DNA of 64,000 nucleotides. Source: Symbiodinium natans. Taxonomy: Eukaryota > Sar > Dinophyceae > Suessiales > Symbiodiniaceae. The translations under genes and the position numbers were made by a program. Numbering within the stretch: the first letter of the stretch is position 1; each line of letters opens with the position of its first letter. The stretch covers positions 1,914,501 to 1,978,500 of the forward strand of contig CAJNDS010002079.1 in NCBI GenBank assembly GCA_905221605.1, read 5' to 3'. Shown one piece after another: positions 1 to 11,029 of the stretch. The notes below the pieces were generated by a model. It was not told the origin of the DNA and ran no database searches. It saw only the letters and a list, made by a program, of their open reading frames with translations.

Positions 1-2340
1 GCTCCTCCAAGCAGCCTCCGGCTCAGCGTTGCAGGCATCTGATCCAAGAACTGCCTCAGGAGCCAGTGAAGATCCAGCATCCTGGTTCGAGAACTCAGGA
101 CAGGGCCTGTGCGCAGAAGGCTCTTCAGCCTACTCATGGGCGAGCGTTGGTGTGCTAACGTTCAGGAAGCGTCTCTTCGAGAGGGCTGCAGGAGTCTAAG
201 GCTTTTGCGGGTTTTGGGATCTGAGAAGTACCGTGACAAATGTCATAAGCTAGGAGAATATGAGGCATGATATGGCATGATTAAAGTTCGTCTTGGTCCG
301 CAACGATTTGCGTCGTCTTGCTGGGCCTCAGTGCAGTCGCAACCGCTGACTCTGTGGTGGCACTCGGGCGGCAAAGGTCCTCACTTGGATGTGCTTGTAT
401 GACGAAGGGGTACCTTCAGGATTTGGTAGCCCATAACAGCAGCTTCACGAGTCTGTCAAAAAAAAAGACCTCCAGATCAGTCACAAGTTGACCTCTCAAA
501 TTCAGGGTTTACGGTACAGACTGCTTAATATTAATGCGATTCTTAGATTGTGGTTTCAGCAAAGCTTAAGAGGTTTGTTGTGGGAGTTGCCCTTCAAGCT
601 GCTTCAGGCCCTTGAGAAAAAAACTCCTCTCTTGGCGAGTGTAGAATATAGCCCACGACCCACCCCAAACTTGTTCAAAGTTACCACATGCACCCCAAGG
701 ATCCGAGTTTGTGTCAAGGTCCGCCTCCTCGACCCTCCTGGGACAGGACGGACATCCCCTGGCAAGACAGCCTGGCGATCGGCAAATGAAAATCCGAGGC
801 GGGCCCCACTGCCTCCTCGGGCAAGTTGTCAGAGGGCACTGGTACATATAAATTGCGGAATTGCCACAGTCTTGAAAATAATAGCACTGCTCCATGGCCG
901 ACACTCTGCCACTGAGGCAGGCGTCAGGAATCGATCTCGGGCTCTATCTCTATGCAGCGCCAGTGATGATTGAATGCGTTGCGCCTGCTTTCAATATCTC
1001 AACCCCTTTCCCCCCTAACATGCGCAGGTGCTCAAAGTTGGAATGCCTGAGTGCCCACCGCTGAATCTGCGGTACTGCCCGCTGTCATCTGAAAGATGGA
1101 AGCATGTTCACATGAACCAAGCTGACTTGAGCACAGATGCATGACCTGCAGGGTCTAGGGTTCCTTGGGGATGAGGTCCTGGGGTTGAGTTGGGTGCTGA
1201 TTCCACTCCATCCTAAGAGGAACCTGAACTTCTGTACCTGTTGCCATACGGCTCAACCCCCGGCTTTCCAAAAATGTGGGGACTTGAGCTGAGCACCCGA
1301 GCTCTCGATTTTTTCTGCAGCAGGCCAAGCGCGGATGCAGCTCGTGCTCACGTCATCCTGCTCGCCTCAAGTCGGCTCAAGGCACAGAATTTTGTGGGTT
1401 GAGGGTGCCGCTCGTCTCTGCAGGCATCACAGCGGCTCAGGGTGTTGGATGGTCTTGGGGTGTGCTGCTTACCATTGAAGTTGGCCTTTTTAAACGTTCC
1501 CAGGTCCTCAAGCCCTGAAACGAGAGTCACACGGTCCTGAAGCGCCTAGAACAAAAACAACAGTGCGGCCAAAATTGCAAACTCTTGGCTCGGGGACTCT
1601 CCCGACCGACTTCCTCCTGCAAGGCAAGATGTTTTGCATTCTTAATGTTTATCAAGCCTGTTGCTTTGTTAACTACGGGGCCCCCTAAGCGAGCATTATG
1701 AGCATCAGCTGCCCAAAGCGCAGGCATCATGAGCATTGTCCTGCAGGAGACGAACCCACAAAACGCAAACATCATGAGCATCAGCTGCGACTGCAGCAGC
1801 ATGAGACGTTTGCTTCATGCTAGTGGCATCAGCTGCCCTATCTCGGATGATCTCGGACTGGGTTTGGGTTTGGGGGTTCGGGGTTACACTTACAAGACCG
1901 ATACTGTAAACATCGCACAGTTTCCAAGCCCCGCAACCCCACAAGAATCCCTCAACTTGCCCTAAACCCGTCCTCTCTGCTGCGCTTGGCGACCGGCGTC
2001 TCTGTGGGGATCTGCGGGCTGCTCCACGGGGGGGGGGGGGGGCGAGGGGGAGAGTCAGTGGGGGTGCATCTTCATAAGAGGGCGCTGTTCGACAGTATGG
2101 TCCCTTTTCGGGGATCTTGTTTCCTTATTCCGAGTGTCGTCTTCCAGGATGCATACTTACAACTGTACAAACGCATACTTTGTGCCCTGCAAACACAGTG
2201 AATAAACGCGAGCAACTTGTCTTGCACTCGGTATATTCCAATGACGCTTGTTGTACGACCAGCCTGTTGTGAATCCAGCTACTTGCGCAAGGAAACACGC
2301 TTTAATGAGGGGTGGTTACAGAGTCTAGGGATCTGAGCTA
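1..2340. other. No recognisable gene; mostly unique sequence
   Basis: I see no recognisable protein family here. The open frames at 488-973 (+) and 566-904 (-) overlap each other on opposite strands and show no domain or repeat that favours either. A poly-G run lies at about 2030-2042, and a short patch of telomere-like GGTTTGGG units at about 1858-1885. The stretch could hold exons too short or too diverged to see. Confidence 0.5.
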
Positions 2341-2341
2341 A

Positions 2342-2522
2342 TCATATTCGGATCGGGATACAGTGGTTCAAGTAATATCCATACTTGGCGATCGCCTCGT
2401 CTGGCAGCAAGGCGGCCAATGGCTCTTCGACCATGCGCCGGATGACATCTCCTGCAGTGATCGTGATCGAGGCCGTAAATCGCCCAATGATTTGCTTCTG
2501 ATGCGACATATTCTCCGACACC
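2342..2522 (-). CDS. Terminal exon of an unrecognised protein
   Basis: Read on the minus strand, a CAG acceptor-like site at 2523-2525 is followed by about 57 codons ending in TGA at 2342-2344. The product begins VSENMSHQKQIIGRFTASIT and continues with a leucine/alanine-rich stretch (MVEEPLAALLPDEAIAKYGY) before the stop. Its composition is typical of real protein, unlike the overlapping 102-codon frame, which is arginine/histidine-rich. I do not recognise the family. Upstream exons were not found, so this is a partial model. The alternative is a chance open frame. Confidence 0.4.
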
Positions 2523-2530
2523 CTGCCCTA

Positions 2531-4700
2531 TCAGGATAGACTCCCAGAGCCCTACAACTTCAAAAGCTGCATGTGCACTGCGCTCCGACCGCATGCGCGA
2601 AGTTGGCCGCCCAGTCCCAACCCCAAGCGGCATCGTAGTGAAAAATCCGGAAATCCCAGTCGTCCTTTGTGGCAGTGCTGTTTGTTCGGGCCCCGCTATG
2701 TAGGATGTATACTCTCGTGACTTTCAAGGTTGTGTGTGGAGCCCAGAGCCCTTATAATCTTCCCGAAGAAGGCTGACAAGCTGCCAAGGAGAACTCAGTG
2801 GCTCCGAAATGCAGCCAGGACACCAGCTTCAGTTGATCAATCCTGGGCAAGCAGCGTAGCGCCCAAAACTTTTGGACAATCCTCCACAGTTGACCATGCT
2901 TGCATTCTCCCTCGAGCAGGGGGCTTGATGCAGGTTTCGATAGGGAGCTTTCGTGTTTTTGGCCTTTTGGTGGTAGGCCGCCTACTGCGAAGGGGCGCCG
3001 AAAGGCACTACAGTACTGTAAAACTGGCTTCCAGGCTGAAGAAGTTCCCTTTTCTTTTGGGGGGTGACAGAACACGTCGCATGTAAGACTTGTCCTCATT
3101 GGACGTTCGCGTTTCTTGGGCTCGAGTTTCAGCGTCTCGGGAGTCTAGAGTCTAGGCGCCCGCCCAGGCTCGAAAACCTTAAATAAATTATGGATTCATG
3201 CTTCAAACAACCCATCCTAAGACTTGGCAAGCGCCTTTTTGCCACCCGCCTAGCTGATGCAGTCACCACTCCGCAGTGACAAACCCTACAAACCGAGGCC
3301 TTAAGTTGGTTTTGGGGCTTCGGCTTGAGACTCTAAGAGGGCTAAGGCTGGCGGCACACCCCCCCAATTTGCGGACTCAAGTCCTGAACAACCACCCAAA
3401 ACCCGCACACCTGGAACCCTCGCCCACAACTTTCCAAAAGCTCCGAGGGGCCGGATGTTCAAGTGTGAGTAGGCAGAGCCACTCCAGCTGCTGGGTGGAA
3501 AAGCCTTCCGGGTCCATACCCTAAACCCCCGGTGCCATTGATGCTTGCTACTAAGACCTTCAAGGCCAGAAACACGTTCATCCAAAAGCTCCTGCACTAA
3601 CATCATCTGAAAAACTGAAACCCTAGGTCACGGCGTTATGAGAAGCGAAGCCCAAGAGCGAGGAAAACCTAGACCCGGGCGACTGCGAAGCAAACCCAGG
3701 AACCTCAGACTCCGACTTTCAAACGGTTACACGGTCAATCAGTCTTCACTGTTTCTTCTGTGGACAGACTCGGACAAGCAGACAGCTTCACACCCCTATC
3801 GTAAAGTCCAAAATGCAGGTTCCCAGCAACGGCCGGGATATGCCCTTCTTGACTACTCTTGCGTGGAGCACATTCCAAGAATGAGCAAGCCCAGCATTTT
3901 TTGATATTGTGCTGGAGGCCTGCGTCACAGGTCTGGTTGTGAACGTGGTGGAATTTCAGCGGAATTTGATAGAAAGGAAAATCCACCTTACAAAGTTCCA
4001 AAAACTTCGCCACGTTCTTCACAAGATGTCTTCGACGCAAACTTTTGCCGCAAGCTTCGCCACAGACTTCGCCAGCAAACTATGCCACAAACTTCGCCGC
4101 AGAACTTTGCCCAAGGAGCTCATAATTGTGCTATCACTGCAAAGTTGCAGTGCCTTGGCTACTAAGCGAGTGCAGCATTAGTCAGGACAAGGCCATGGAT
4201 GTTTCAATCGATATGCACGCCCCGCAGGCACCGTCAAAACTACCGCTTGGAGTCCGGCCTGCCTTAACCACAGCATGGAATACGATCTCGAGGCTCCAGC
4301 ATGTTGACTCTTCACCCTATGTCCCACAACCCCTGAAATCCCGTCAACGTGCTGTCCGAAGGCAGTGACAAAATTAGGAAGGTCCCACCTCCTTGCACAC
4401 ATGACGAAAGCCCGCAGGAAGGCTTTCCTGAACTGGTCACTGACAAAGTCTTAAACCACTTCGATCATGCTGCGAACTGCAAGCATTTCGCCGCAAGGGG
4501 CTTGCGATAACACATTTGCCCCGTTCACCTCGCCATAAGCCCGATTAGGCCCTGAACTGCCCTAAGCACCTCAACCTTGCATCCTTGTGCCTCTGGAGCT
4601 GTCGCGCACGAAGACATTTTTACCCTGCCCACCCTACCTTGGAAACCCCAATTCTTTCTGCTCTGAAGTTTAGGGTGGGCTACCAGAGGCTGGTGCATTG
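2531..4700. other. No supported gene
   Basis: Several open frames overlap on both strands (for example 2730-3086 + and 2752-3099 -) with no domain, motif or internal repeat to support them. Around 4005-4115 the words 'ACTTCGCC' and 'AACTTCGCCGCA' recur, which suggests an old degenerate tandem repeat. Nothing else could be identified. Confidence 0.45.
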
Positions 4701-4703
4701 TGA

Positions 4704-4830
4704 CACACACATATATATATATACATATATATATAGGTAAATAGACACATGATATATGTAAATATTTATATACACACACACATATATATATATGTAAGAG
4801 GAACCTTTGTGTATAATATGATGATTCGGT
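4704..4830. repeat. AT/CA microsatellite with dispersed flank
   Basis: Alternating (AC)n and (AT)n tracts run from about 4707 to 4793. The sequence that follows (GAGGAACCTTTGTGTATAAT and onward, 4799-4828) reappears inverted at about 22368-22400, again beside an AT microsatellite. The two copies therefore look like a dispersed element with a simple-repeat core and not like an isolated microsatellite. Confidence 0.7.
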
Positions 4831-4834
4831 TTGG

Positions 4835-5420
4835 GGTTTAGGGCTTAGGGATAAGGTTTGGTAAGTTTAGGCTTCAGGGCTTAGGATCGGTGCGTTTTTC
4901 TTTGCTCCTAAACCCCTGAGGTGCTGAGGGCGCCTTAAACCCTTAAGCCCGAAGCCCTAAACCTCAAGCCCAACAAAGTTGCTAGCCCGCACACTTACTG
5001 TGGGTCAGGAGGGAATCGGGGAATAATGTGCTGCACGTTTGGGGGTTTAGGGTTTATGCAGGGTGTAGGGCTTAGGAATTAGGGTTTAGGGCTTACGGCT
5101 ATAGCTTTGGGCCACATTTTGCAAGCAGCTCCTGTGCACTCTCGCTGTCGTCTCACATTGCTCGCGTAACTTCTGACGGAAAGTGCCCAGAGTGCCCAGA
5201 GTCTCCGAGGCTTTCATCTTCAGTGTGTCGGTGAGGCGGTAGAGCTTCACGGCAAGTGTCAAGGGTTTCGAACTGGGGTTCAGGGTTTAGGGTCCAGGCT
5301 TTGGGGTTTCCGAGTGGGGTTTAGGCTTTAGGAATTTCAGAGTGGGTTTAGGGTTTAGAGTCTAAACTTTAGGGGTGTCAGAGTGGGGCTTAGGGTTTAG
5401 GGTCAAAGCTTTCGGAGAAC
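4835..5420. repeat. Degenerate telomere-like patches with a copied coding segment
   Basis: Scattered TTTAGGG-like units occupy about 4840-4870, 5045-5095 and 5270-5405. Between them, 5150-5240 is a near copy of 5455-5535 (GCTCGCGTAACTTCTGA, then a second copy of the 'AGAGTGCCC' word). The latter is the 3' end of the minus-strand gene at 5460-5930, so the former is a partial duplicate of that gene's end. Confidence 0.6.
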
Positions 5421-5459
5421 GCCACAAGGCTGAGGGGTGGACGATTGACTGTAATCGTC

Positions 5460-5930
5460 TCACATTGCTCGCGTAACTTCTGATGGAAAGTGCCCAGAGT
5501 CTCCGAGGCTTTCATCTTCACTGTGTACGGGAGGCGATATCATCACACGGGTCCAGGCGTCCACGCGTTTGGCGGCGCGATCCACATCTGAGAGGGAATG
5601 CTCTTGCAGATCGCCTTGGTTATTCCGGCGGAGGTTGCTCAACATACATGCTGGATTCACATGGCCTGTGACCTCTCTCGCTCGGTAATCCACACTGTCA
5701 GTGTAATGTTTCCACGTGCGAGAATCCACAGTGAGATCAAAGGGATCCGGAACGATGGACCAGAGAGCCGGACGTGTCACCATCTCCTGGATATTCCGCA
5801 ATGTCAGGGCGCAAACCTGCTCAATTCGGCAAAATATCACGTAGTCAGCTATGGCTGACGCGAGAGCAGGAGATGAAGTTGCTCCGCCAATACAGTCGCC
5901 CAGTTGAACAAGCCTGCAACCCGGACACAA
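5460..5930 (-). CDS. F-box-like protein, tandem family member (partial)
   Basis: The minus-strand frame encodes up to 156 residues ending ...SEVTRAM. Residues ~28-60 (ADYVIFCRIEQVCALTLRNI then QEMVTRPALWSIV) resemble the helical part of F-box-like domains, where a conserved 'LW' closes the helices; the following PFDLTVDSRTWKH resembles the first strand of the attached domain. F-box proteins recruit substrates to SCF ubiquitin ligases, but the match here is by eye. Two related-looking genes lie just upstream on the same strand (6.1-7.0 and 7.0-8.4 kb), which suggests a tandem family. The frame opens without a clear start, so a 5' exon is probably missing. Confidence 0.4.
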   Translation of the reverse strand: MCPGCRLVQLGDCIGGATSSPALASAIADYVIFCRIEQVCALTLRNIQEMVTRPALWSIVPDPFDLTVDSRTWKHYTDSVDYRAREVTGHVNPACMLSNLRRNNQGDLQEHSLSDVDRAAKRVDAWTRVMISPPVHSEDESLGDSGHFPSEVTRAM

Positions 5931-6125
5931 GGCCCCAGGCGCCTGCCACCTGTGGTCCCTGCAAACCCAGGAACAGCACCCCCAGCAAACTGCCCAGCGA
6001 GGAGAACTCAGAGGCTCCTCGTGGCCGCAGCAGGAGCACCTGAGCAGGGATGCTGAAGACTCATGACCATTTCTACTGCGTCTGCAGAATCGCTATTCTT
6101 TAGTTGGACCGACCAATTTCTATCC

Positions 6126-6994
6126 TCACCTCACCAAAGTCTCAGGATCGACGGGCGAAAGCAGTGGATTCATGGTGGCTGTCTCTGTCGCAGATGGCTT
6201 GGAAATAACCCAGATGAGTAGTGATGAAAAAGCTCCGGGCATGTCGGCGAATCCTTCCTCAAGGCGAGCCGTGCCGATTTTTTGCCTGTTCAAATACAGC
6301 TGCAGTCGATGGGTTGACCAGTTCAGCAGAAACTCGTTAGCTGCGCCAGGAGGATTCAGCCTACTGTTGACCATGTTCGACGGAAAACGCTGGAGAGGGG
6401 CGCCACTGTACCCCACCGGAAGTTGACAAAACCTCGTGTAAGGAGCAGCGATTTTCATGTAAGAGCTCCGGTTGCTCGTGATCGCCTTGGCACCGATATA
6501 GATGGCCATCACGCTGCGTGGCAGGGTCAGTGAAAATCTTGCTGCTCCGAAGAGGGGATGAGTGCTTGCCCACCCGCTGACGTTGTTGCCCGGAATGTCG
6601 AGTTCCTCTGGGTGCCAGTGCACGATTGCTTGGCGAGGGACGTTTTCCACACACACCAGCGAATCTCCATCGTGAGAGATGCTGCCTGTCGGAAGAATCT
6701 GGCTGCGTTGCGAATTGCTCGCGGGCTCTCTGCGAGCGCAGGCACAACAAGATTTATGTGTCTGCCCTGCCAGTACTCCTTCTTCAGCACGATGGATTGT
6801 AGCTCGCGGCTACAAGATGCCAGGTTGTGGATGTCGTCGTAGTCATCGAAAAAACTTGGAATGGTTCTCCGGATGTCATGTGCCCAATCTGGCGCTGACA
6901 GAGATACGTGCTCCTGGTTCTCCTGGTCCACCGTGTCTGCATCCGCGCCACCTAAGTAGTCGTCCAGCTCGGCATCGCAGGGACCATTACACAT
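6126..6994 (-). CDS. F-box-like + beta-domain protein, broken by a TG-unit insertion
   Basis: Starting at ATG 6992-6994 (MCNGPCDAELDDY), the frame runs through an F-box-like helical segment (IHNLASCSRELQSIVLKKEY then WQGRHINLVV) to about 6665. It then continues in a different frame as VCVENVPRQAIVHWHPEELD and a long beta-rich domain containing GWASTHPLFGAARFSLTLP and FLLNWSTHRLQLYLNRQKIG, ending at 6126. The shift falls in a short TG run: removing one TG unit would join the two frames as ...MEIRWCVENV. The downstream gene (6987-8360) carries the same two modules with matching motifs, so I regard both halves as one gene. Its function is unknown; substrate binding by the beta domain is inference. 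Confidence 0.55.
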
Positions 6995-8360
6995 TCTGAA
7001 AGGCACTTCCTCCAAATGACGCCCACGTGAAGCACCGCGGACAGATAGCCCAACCCCCAGCGGCCAGGCTATCCCTACGGTTGCACTGGCTGCACCGAAT
7101 GCGTGCGTCCGCGTTAATGGCTGACGGACAAGCTGCAACGACAAGGTCATGCTCCGATATTGCCTTCTGCCCGAAAGCCCAAACATACAGGCTGGAGAAA
7201 ATTGGAGCTGCCGTCAGCGACTCCACTGAGTCAGCAAGGACGCAGCGGCCATCCAAGTGCAGACGAAAAAAGGATTGGCTCCAACGCAGGTCGACCTTGT
7301 GCCGAGTTCCGGCCTGCAACCGATGTTGGCGGACACGGTCAGGTGCAAGCTGGCACAGCCCAGTAGCGGATGGGAAGACCATGCACCCAGCATGAAGCCG
7401 CCATGCCTGGCCACTGGTGCCACTTTGTCCGCAGGCCATGTGAGCATGGCTTGCTCCGGCAGGGTGTCCAACGTAACCATCTGGAAGATGTTCATGGACA
7501 GCGACCTGCATTCCTGCCACATATGCGAAAATGACCGCAGAACTTGGCCGTTGGCAAACTCGAGGCTGTCGATGCTGATGTCTCCTCAACAGGTTGGCGC
7601 AGGTGTGTGTGTGTGTGTGTGTGTGTGTGCTCCACGTAGAGTTCTCTTACTAGAAGATAGTTTATCGGCAACGGCAAGCATCGGCACTAAAAGTCTTTCT
7701 TTCTTTGTTGACTGAGTTAATTCCTTTCCATTGCCTGTAGTCCCGAACCGCCACTTTCAGCTCGTTGGAGACTGCTGCCAACGCGCCCAGATACTGGGGC
7801 GAGAAGAAGTACCCCGGCAGCCATCGCAGAAATTCGACAGGCAGCGTACCTCCGAGTCTGTCACCACCGCCGCAGACGTCTTCCGAGGCAAGGAAAGGTG
7901 AGGTGCTGTGCAGAAGCTCCTTGGAGACTACGGCAGAGATACCTTGGAGAGAACTTTGCAGCTCTGCGACATCTCGAAGCTGAGCGTCGCCTGGTCGACA
8001 CGACGAGGATACTGTGCAGGTACCGTCTTCATGCACTCGAGCCCCCATGAAGTGCTGATCGCGAGCACGATACAGTATGTATCGACCCGGCACGTCCATC
8101 TTCTGCACACGAAGTATGGCATACCTTGATCGAGTGAATGTAACAAAGACACCACACATTAGGCACGATAACGTGTGCTTTGATAGCCTACCCTGGCACG
8201 CTGAGTCGCCCCAGCGGCGCTACCATGTCGTTGCCGTCCGTGAGCACGCGAAAGGGGCCATGACCTCTGTAGGGCACCTTCACCCCAGTGGAGCGAAGCG
8301 AGTCCACGAGGCATGTATCCTGGAATCTTGCATCGCCTCCAGGGTTACAGATGCCAGTAC
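6987..8360 (-). CDS. Peptidase-like + F-box-like + beta-domain + zinc-ribbon gene
   Basis: Minus-strand exons read in order. First, about 8345-8190 holds DTCLVDSLRSTGVKVPY and FRVLTDGNDMVAPL. Second, 8159-7724 holds GRYILYRARDQHFMGARVHE and then an F-box-like segment (LGALAAVSNELKVAVRDYRQW). An intron of about 140 bp with a (TG)n run follows. Third, 7585-6987 holds SFSHMWQECRSLSMNIFQ, GAWSSHPLLGCASLHLTV and, in a shifted frame, RHKVDLRWSQSFFRLHLDGR, ending in a CxxC...CxxC zinc-ribbon-like tail (CSQCNRRD...CPRC). The Cys in DTCLVDSL and His in DQHF are spaced like papain-fold catalytic residues; that is inference. The frame change near 7310 is either an unseen intron or a mutation. It is paralogous to the gene at 6126-6994. 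Confidence 0.55.
7590..7722 (-). other. Probable intron with (TG)n microsatellite
   Basis: Between the F-box-like exon and the beta-domain exon the minus strand has a purine-rich stretch and an uninterrupted (CA)n/(TG)n run at about 7603-7630. Translation through it loses the family resemblance, which returns at 7585. Intron limits are estimated from the paralogue at 6126-6994. Confidence 0.5.
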
Positions 8361-9985
8361 AAAGAGCACGAAGCCATGGGGTTATGTCACGCGAAGCATG
8401 TGCTGTTGAGTTATAACTTATAACCGTGAGTCACACGCGGCCTTTGCCGGGACAGGCCATCATGGGTGCCAGAGCAGTCTTAGCTGATCTGTTCTGTCCA
8501 GGAGGACAGCGCAGGAGCTTTTCCTGGAGCTGCTGCTGCTGCTGCTGCTGCTGCCTGTGAGACAACAAGCATGCGCAGAGTGCCTTTACGCCGCAGTCGC
8601 TATCCATGCCTGCTGAGGATCTTCGCCTTCGCGACACGCAGCTTCTTGGGGCCATCGTTCCTGGAACGTGCAAGTGACAAGTGTGTTTCTTCAACACGTT
8701 GGCCCGAGACGAACACAAAGTCCTGGGGGCGCGCCAGTCTGGAAAATCTCGACGCAGGCGGTGCTTTTCAGTCTGCGCGCGACGTTGCTGATCAAGTTGT
8801 CACCTGCACGGGTCGACTGTGAAAAAAGGAATTTAGGTTGCTGCGTTCCTCAAAGAAGCGATTGTGCGCTTGACACTAACCGAGTCGAGCAACACCAACT
8901 CGGCGGCGAGCCCCGCTTCTTACCCAGGTGCCGCCAGCTGGTCCCTGGGTCTCGAACGGTGCAGGCGAGAAGGTGATTACACACTTCGAGCGCGAGAGGC
9001 AGCGCTGCTCAGGGCTGTCTACGTCGCGTTGCCGGCCAGCTCGCTTCAGAATGACGTCGTCCGACAAGGCCAGACTCTTGTCACACCTGATAAGCAACTG
9101 GGCAGAACAATTACAGCTACTTCCTGGCGCTGCAATCATTGTTTTCCGACTCGGACAGTGGCGCACACCCGCTGACGCTCATGTCCATGGGGCTTGCTTC
9201 TTGCTGCCTCAGTCTGTGTTTACCTTCCTTTCAATGCGTACCCAGTCCCCGTCTCAAGCAAGCACAGCGTGCATCATCGCCCTTGCTGCATTGCTGCAAG
9301 CAGAATCAGCAGGCAGTGTACCCTCTACGGAAATTGTAGACGCAGCTTGCATGTTCCTGAGTGTCTAACTGGACCGGCGCCACTTCCCGCGACTTGCTGT
9401 TGTCACCATCACCACACCTCGCACGCGGATAGCTAATCTTCATGTAGCATGGCGATCCACATGAACTCCATCGAACATGCGCCATGGAGCTTCACGAGGT
9501 GACTGAGCTTCCCGCTGCGTTGCCTCGGCGTTCTGATCGGACCTGAATCAGGCAATATGAAAGTATTCAATGCGCCTTCCTTTCGTAGAGAGAAAGCTTG
9601 GGCCTCGCTGGCTCAGACCAAAGAACCGCCCGACGCGGACCCCTGCCCTTGCGCCGGTGACTTCTGGTGAGCTCATCCCGGCGCCTGTAGAACCCCAGCC
9701 ACCATGCGCCATTGCCTAGCTTCCGCTCCTTGCATGGGTTGGCGGGTGAATAGGGTTCGTCCACCGTGCTCACCCTTCTGCATCTTCCGCCGAAGTGGGG
9801 CTGGAAGACCAGGGACGTGCGCTTGCCACCCGGTGGATGCGACCTTGTGCGCCCCAGGCTTGGCAGAGCCTTCAAGGGCTCCCACCGGTCGGCGTTCTCC
9901 CGGGTGCGCAAAGGATAGCCGGGCGCAGTGGACGGGATGGAGGTGCCTCAGAAAAGCAAAAGCCGCAGATTGTGCTACCACACTG
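8361..9985. other. No assignable gene; CAG/CTG repeat
   Basis: A CTG run (minus strand CAG, eight Gln codons in one frame) sits at about 8530-8555. Around 8640 the words CTTCTTGGGGCCATCGTTCC recur in altered form at 11087, 11424 and 11754 inside the tandem array, so this is a possible source or relative of that array. Open frames overlap on both strands without recognisable domains. Confidence 0.45.
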
Positions 9986-10222
9986 CGGTCATGCTATTCA
10001 GTCTGCAGGAGCATATAACACGCTTGCCAGGACACCTTTCTCGCAGATGCAGCCGAAATTGTCGAGCTGCTTGAGAGCGGCGCCTCGATCATGGTCTCTC
10101 ATCCGGGGTACCATGTGCACACAACTTTGAGCAGACAAGGTGCTCTTCGAGACGGTATGCACGGCGCCGTCACCTGAGCCGGCAAGATGTGCTGTTTCTA
10201 AGCAAAGGCGCATAGATAGCAT
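9985..10222 (-). CDS. Duplicated short coding exon, copy 1
   Basis: The minus-strand frame at 9998-10222 reads through CVHMVPRMRDHDRGAALKQL and DNFGCICEKGVLASVLYAPA to a stop. The segment 9985-10168 is repeated almost exactly at 10287-10470. The copies differ by a few substitutions and a 3-bp insertion that keeps the frame, which fits a protein-coding exon. I do not recognise the family. The ATG used in the long frame is not supported by the second copy, so the true start is unknown. Confidence 0.45.
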
Positions 10223-10286
10223 GATGGCATCTCCCGACTAAGCCGCAGCTACAGCCGGCTGAGTATGCTTCTCCTCTCCTCCACGC

Positions 10287-10470
10287 TGCGGTCATGCTAT
10301 TCAGTCTGCAGGAGCATATAATAACACGCTTGCCAGGACACCTTTCTCGCAGATGCAGCCGACATTGTCGAGCTGCTTGAGAGCGGCGCCTCGATCATGG
10401 TCTCTCATCCGGGGTACCATGTACACACAACTTTGAGCAGACAAGGTACTCTTCGAGACGGTATGCACGG
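10287..10470 (-). CDS. Duplicated short coding exon, copy 2
   Basis: This is a near copy of 9985-10168. On the minus strand it reads CVYMVPRMRDHDRGAALKQL then DNVGCICEKGVLASVLLYAP and a stop. Relative to copy 1 there is His to Tyr, Phe to Val, and one added Leu codon from a 3-bp insertion (ATA doubled). It is probably a recent tandem duplication with about 120 bp of different sequence between the copies. Confidence 0.45.
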
Positions 10471-11025
10471 CAACCACCTCTGCAAAGGTGCCTGAGTTTG
10501 TCTATATTCGACACATCTCAACCATATAGTACCTCGCGCGCACTCGGTTATCTCTCTTAGCTCCGGCCAGGTCGCGACGGGGTACGGCCTCGCTTAGGAG
10601 ACCGTTTGGCAAGTGATTGCACTCGGTTGCTCGGTGAATGATGAGAGCACGCGGACCTCAGCACAACAGCATGGTGTGCGTTTGTGCGCTAACCGCTTCA
10701 CTGCGTAATCGACACGCAAATGCACAGCAGCTACGTGAGCTCAGTTCTGAACATTCCCAACCTGCGCTCGATGCGCCGAGAAAGAAGAATCGACCGATAG
10801 CAGCCTCCATTGTAGAGGGCTTACCTCAGGGCCAGCAACTGTATGCGTGCAGATCTCAGCTGAAAGATAGAACACCCGCGCTTCACACATTCAATTTATT
10901 CGCCACGATGCGACTAAAGGCGGTGGCAAAAGTATCGAGATGAATAGCTGAGAGCCAAGTGCTTCCACGTGAGCTCCATAGTGTCATGTTGGCCAACGAC
11001 GCATACGGGCAATAAGACCCGGAAC
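10471..11025. other. No supported gene
   Basis: Unique sequence with overlapping open frames on both strands. The 10638-10943 frame (+) has no recognisable domain. It leads into the tandem array that starts near 11030. Confidence 0.4.
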
Positions 11026-11029
11026 GTGA

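Noticed and set aside
488-973. 161-codon frame as a gene
   Set aside because: A minus-strand frame covers most of the same bases and neither shows a domain.
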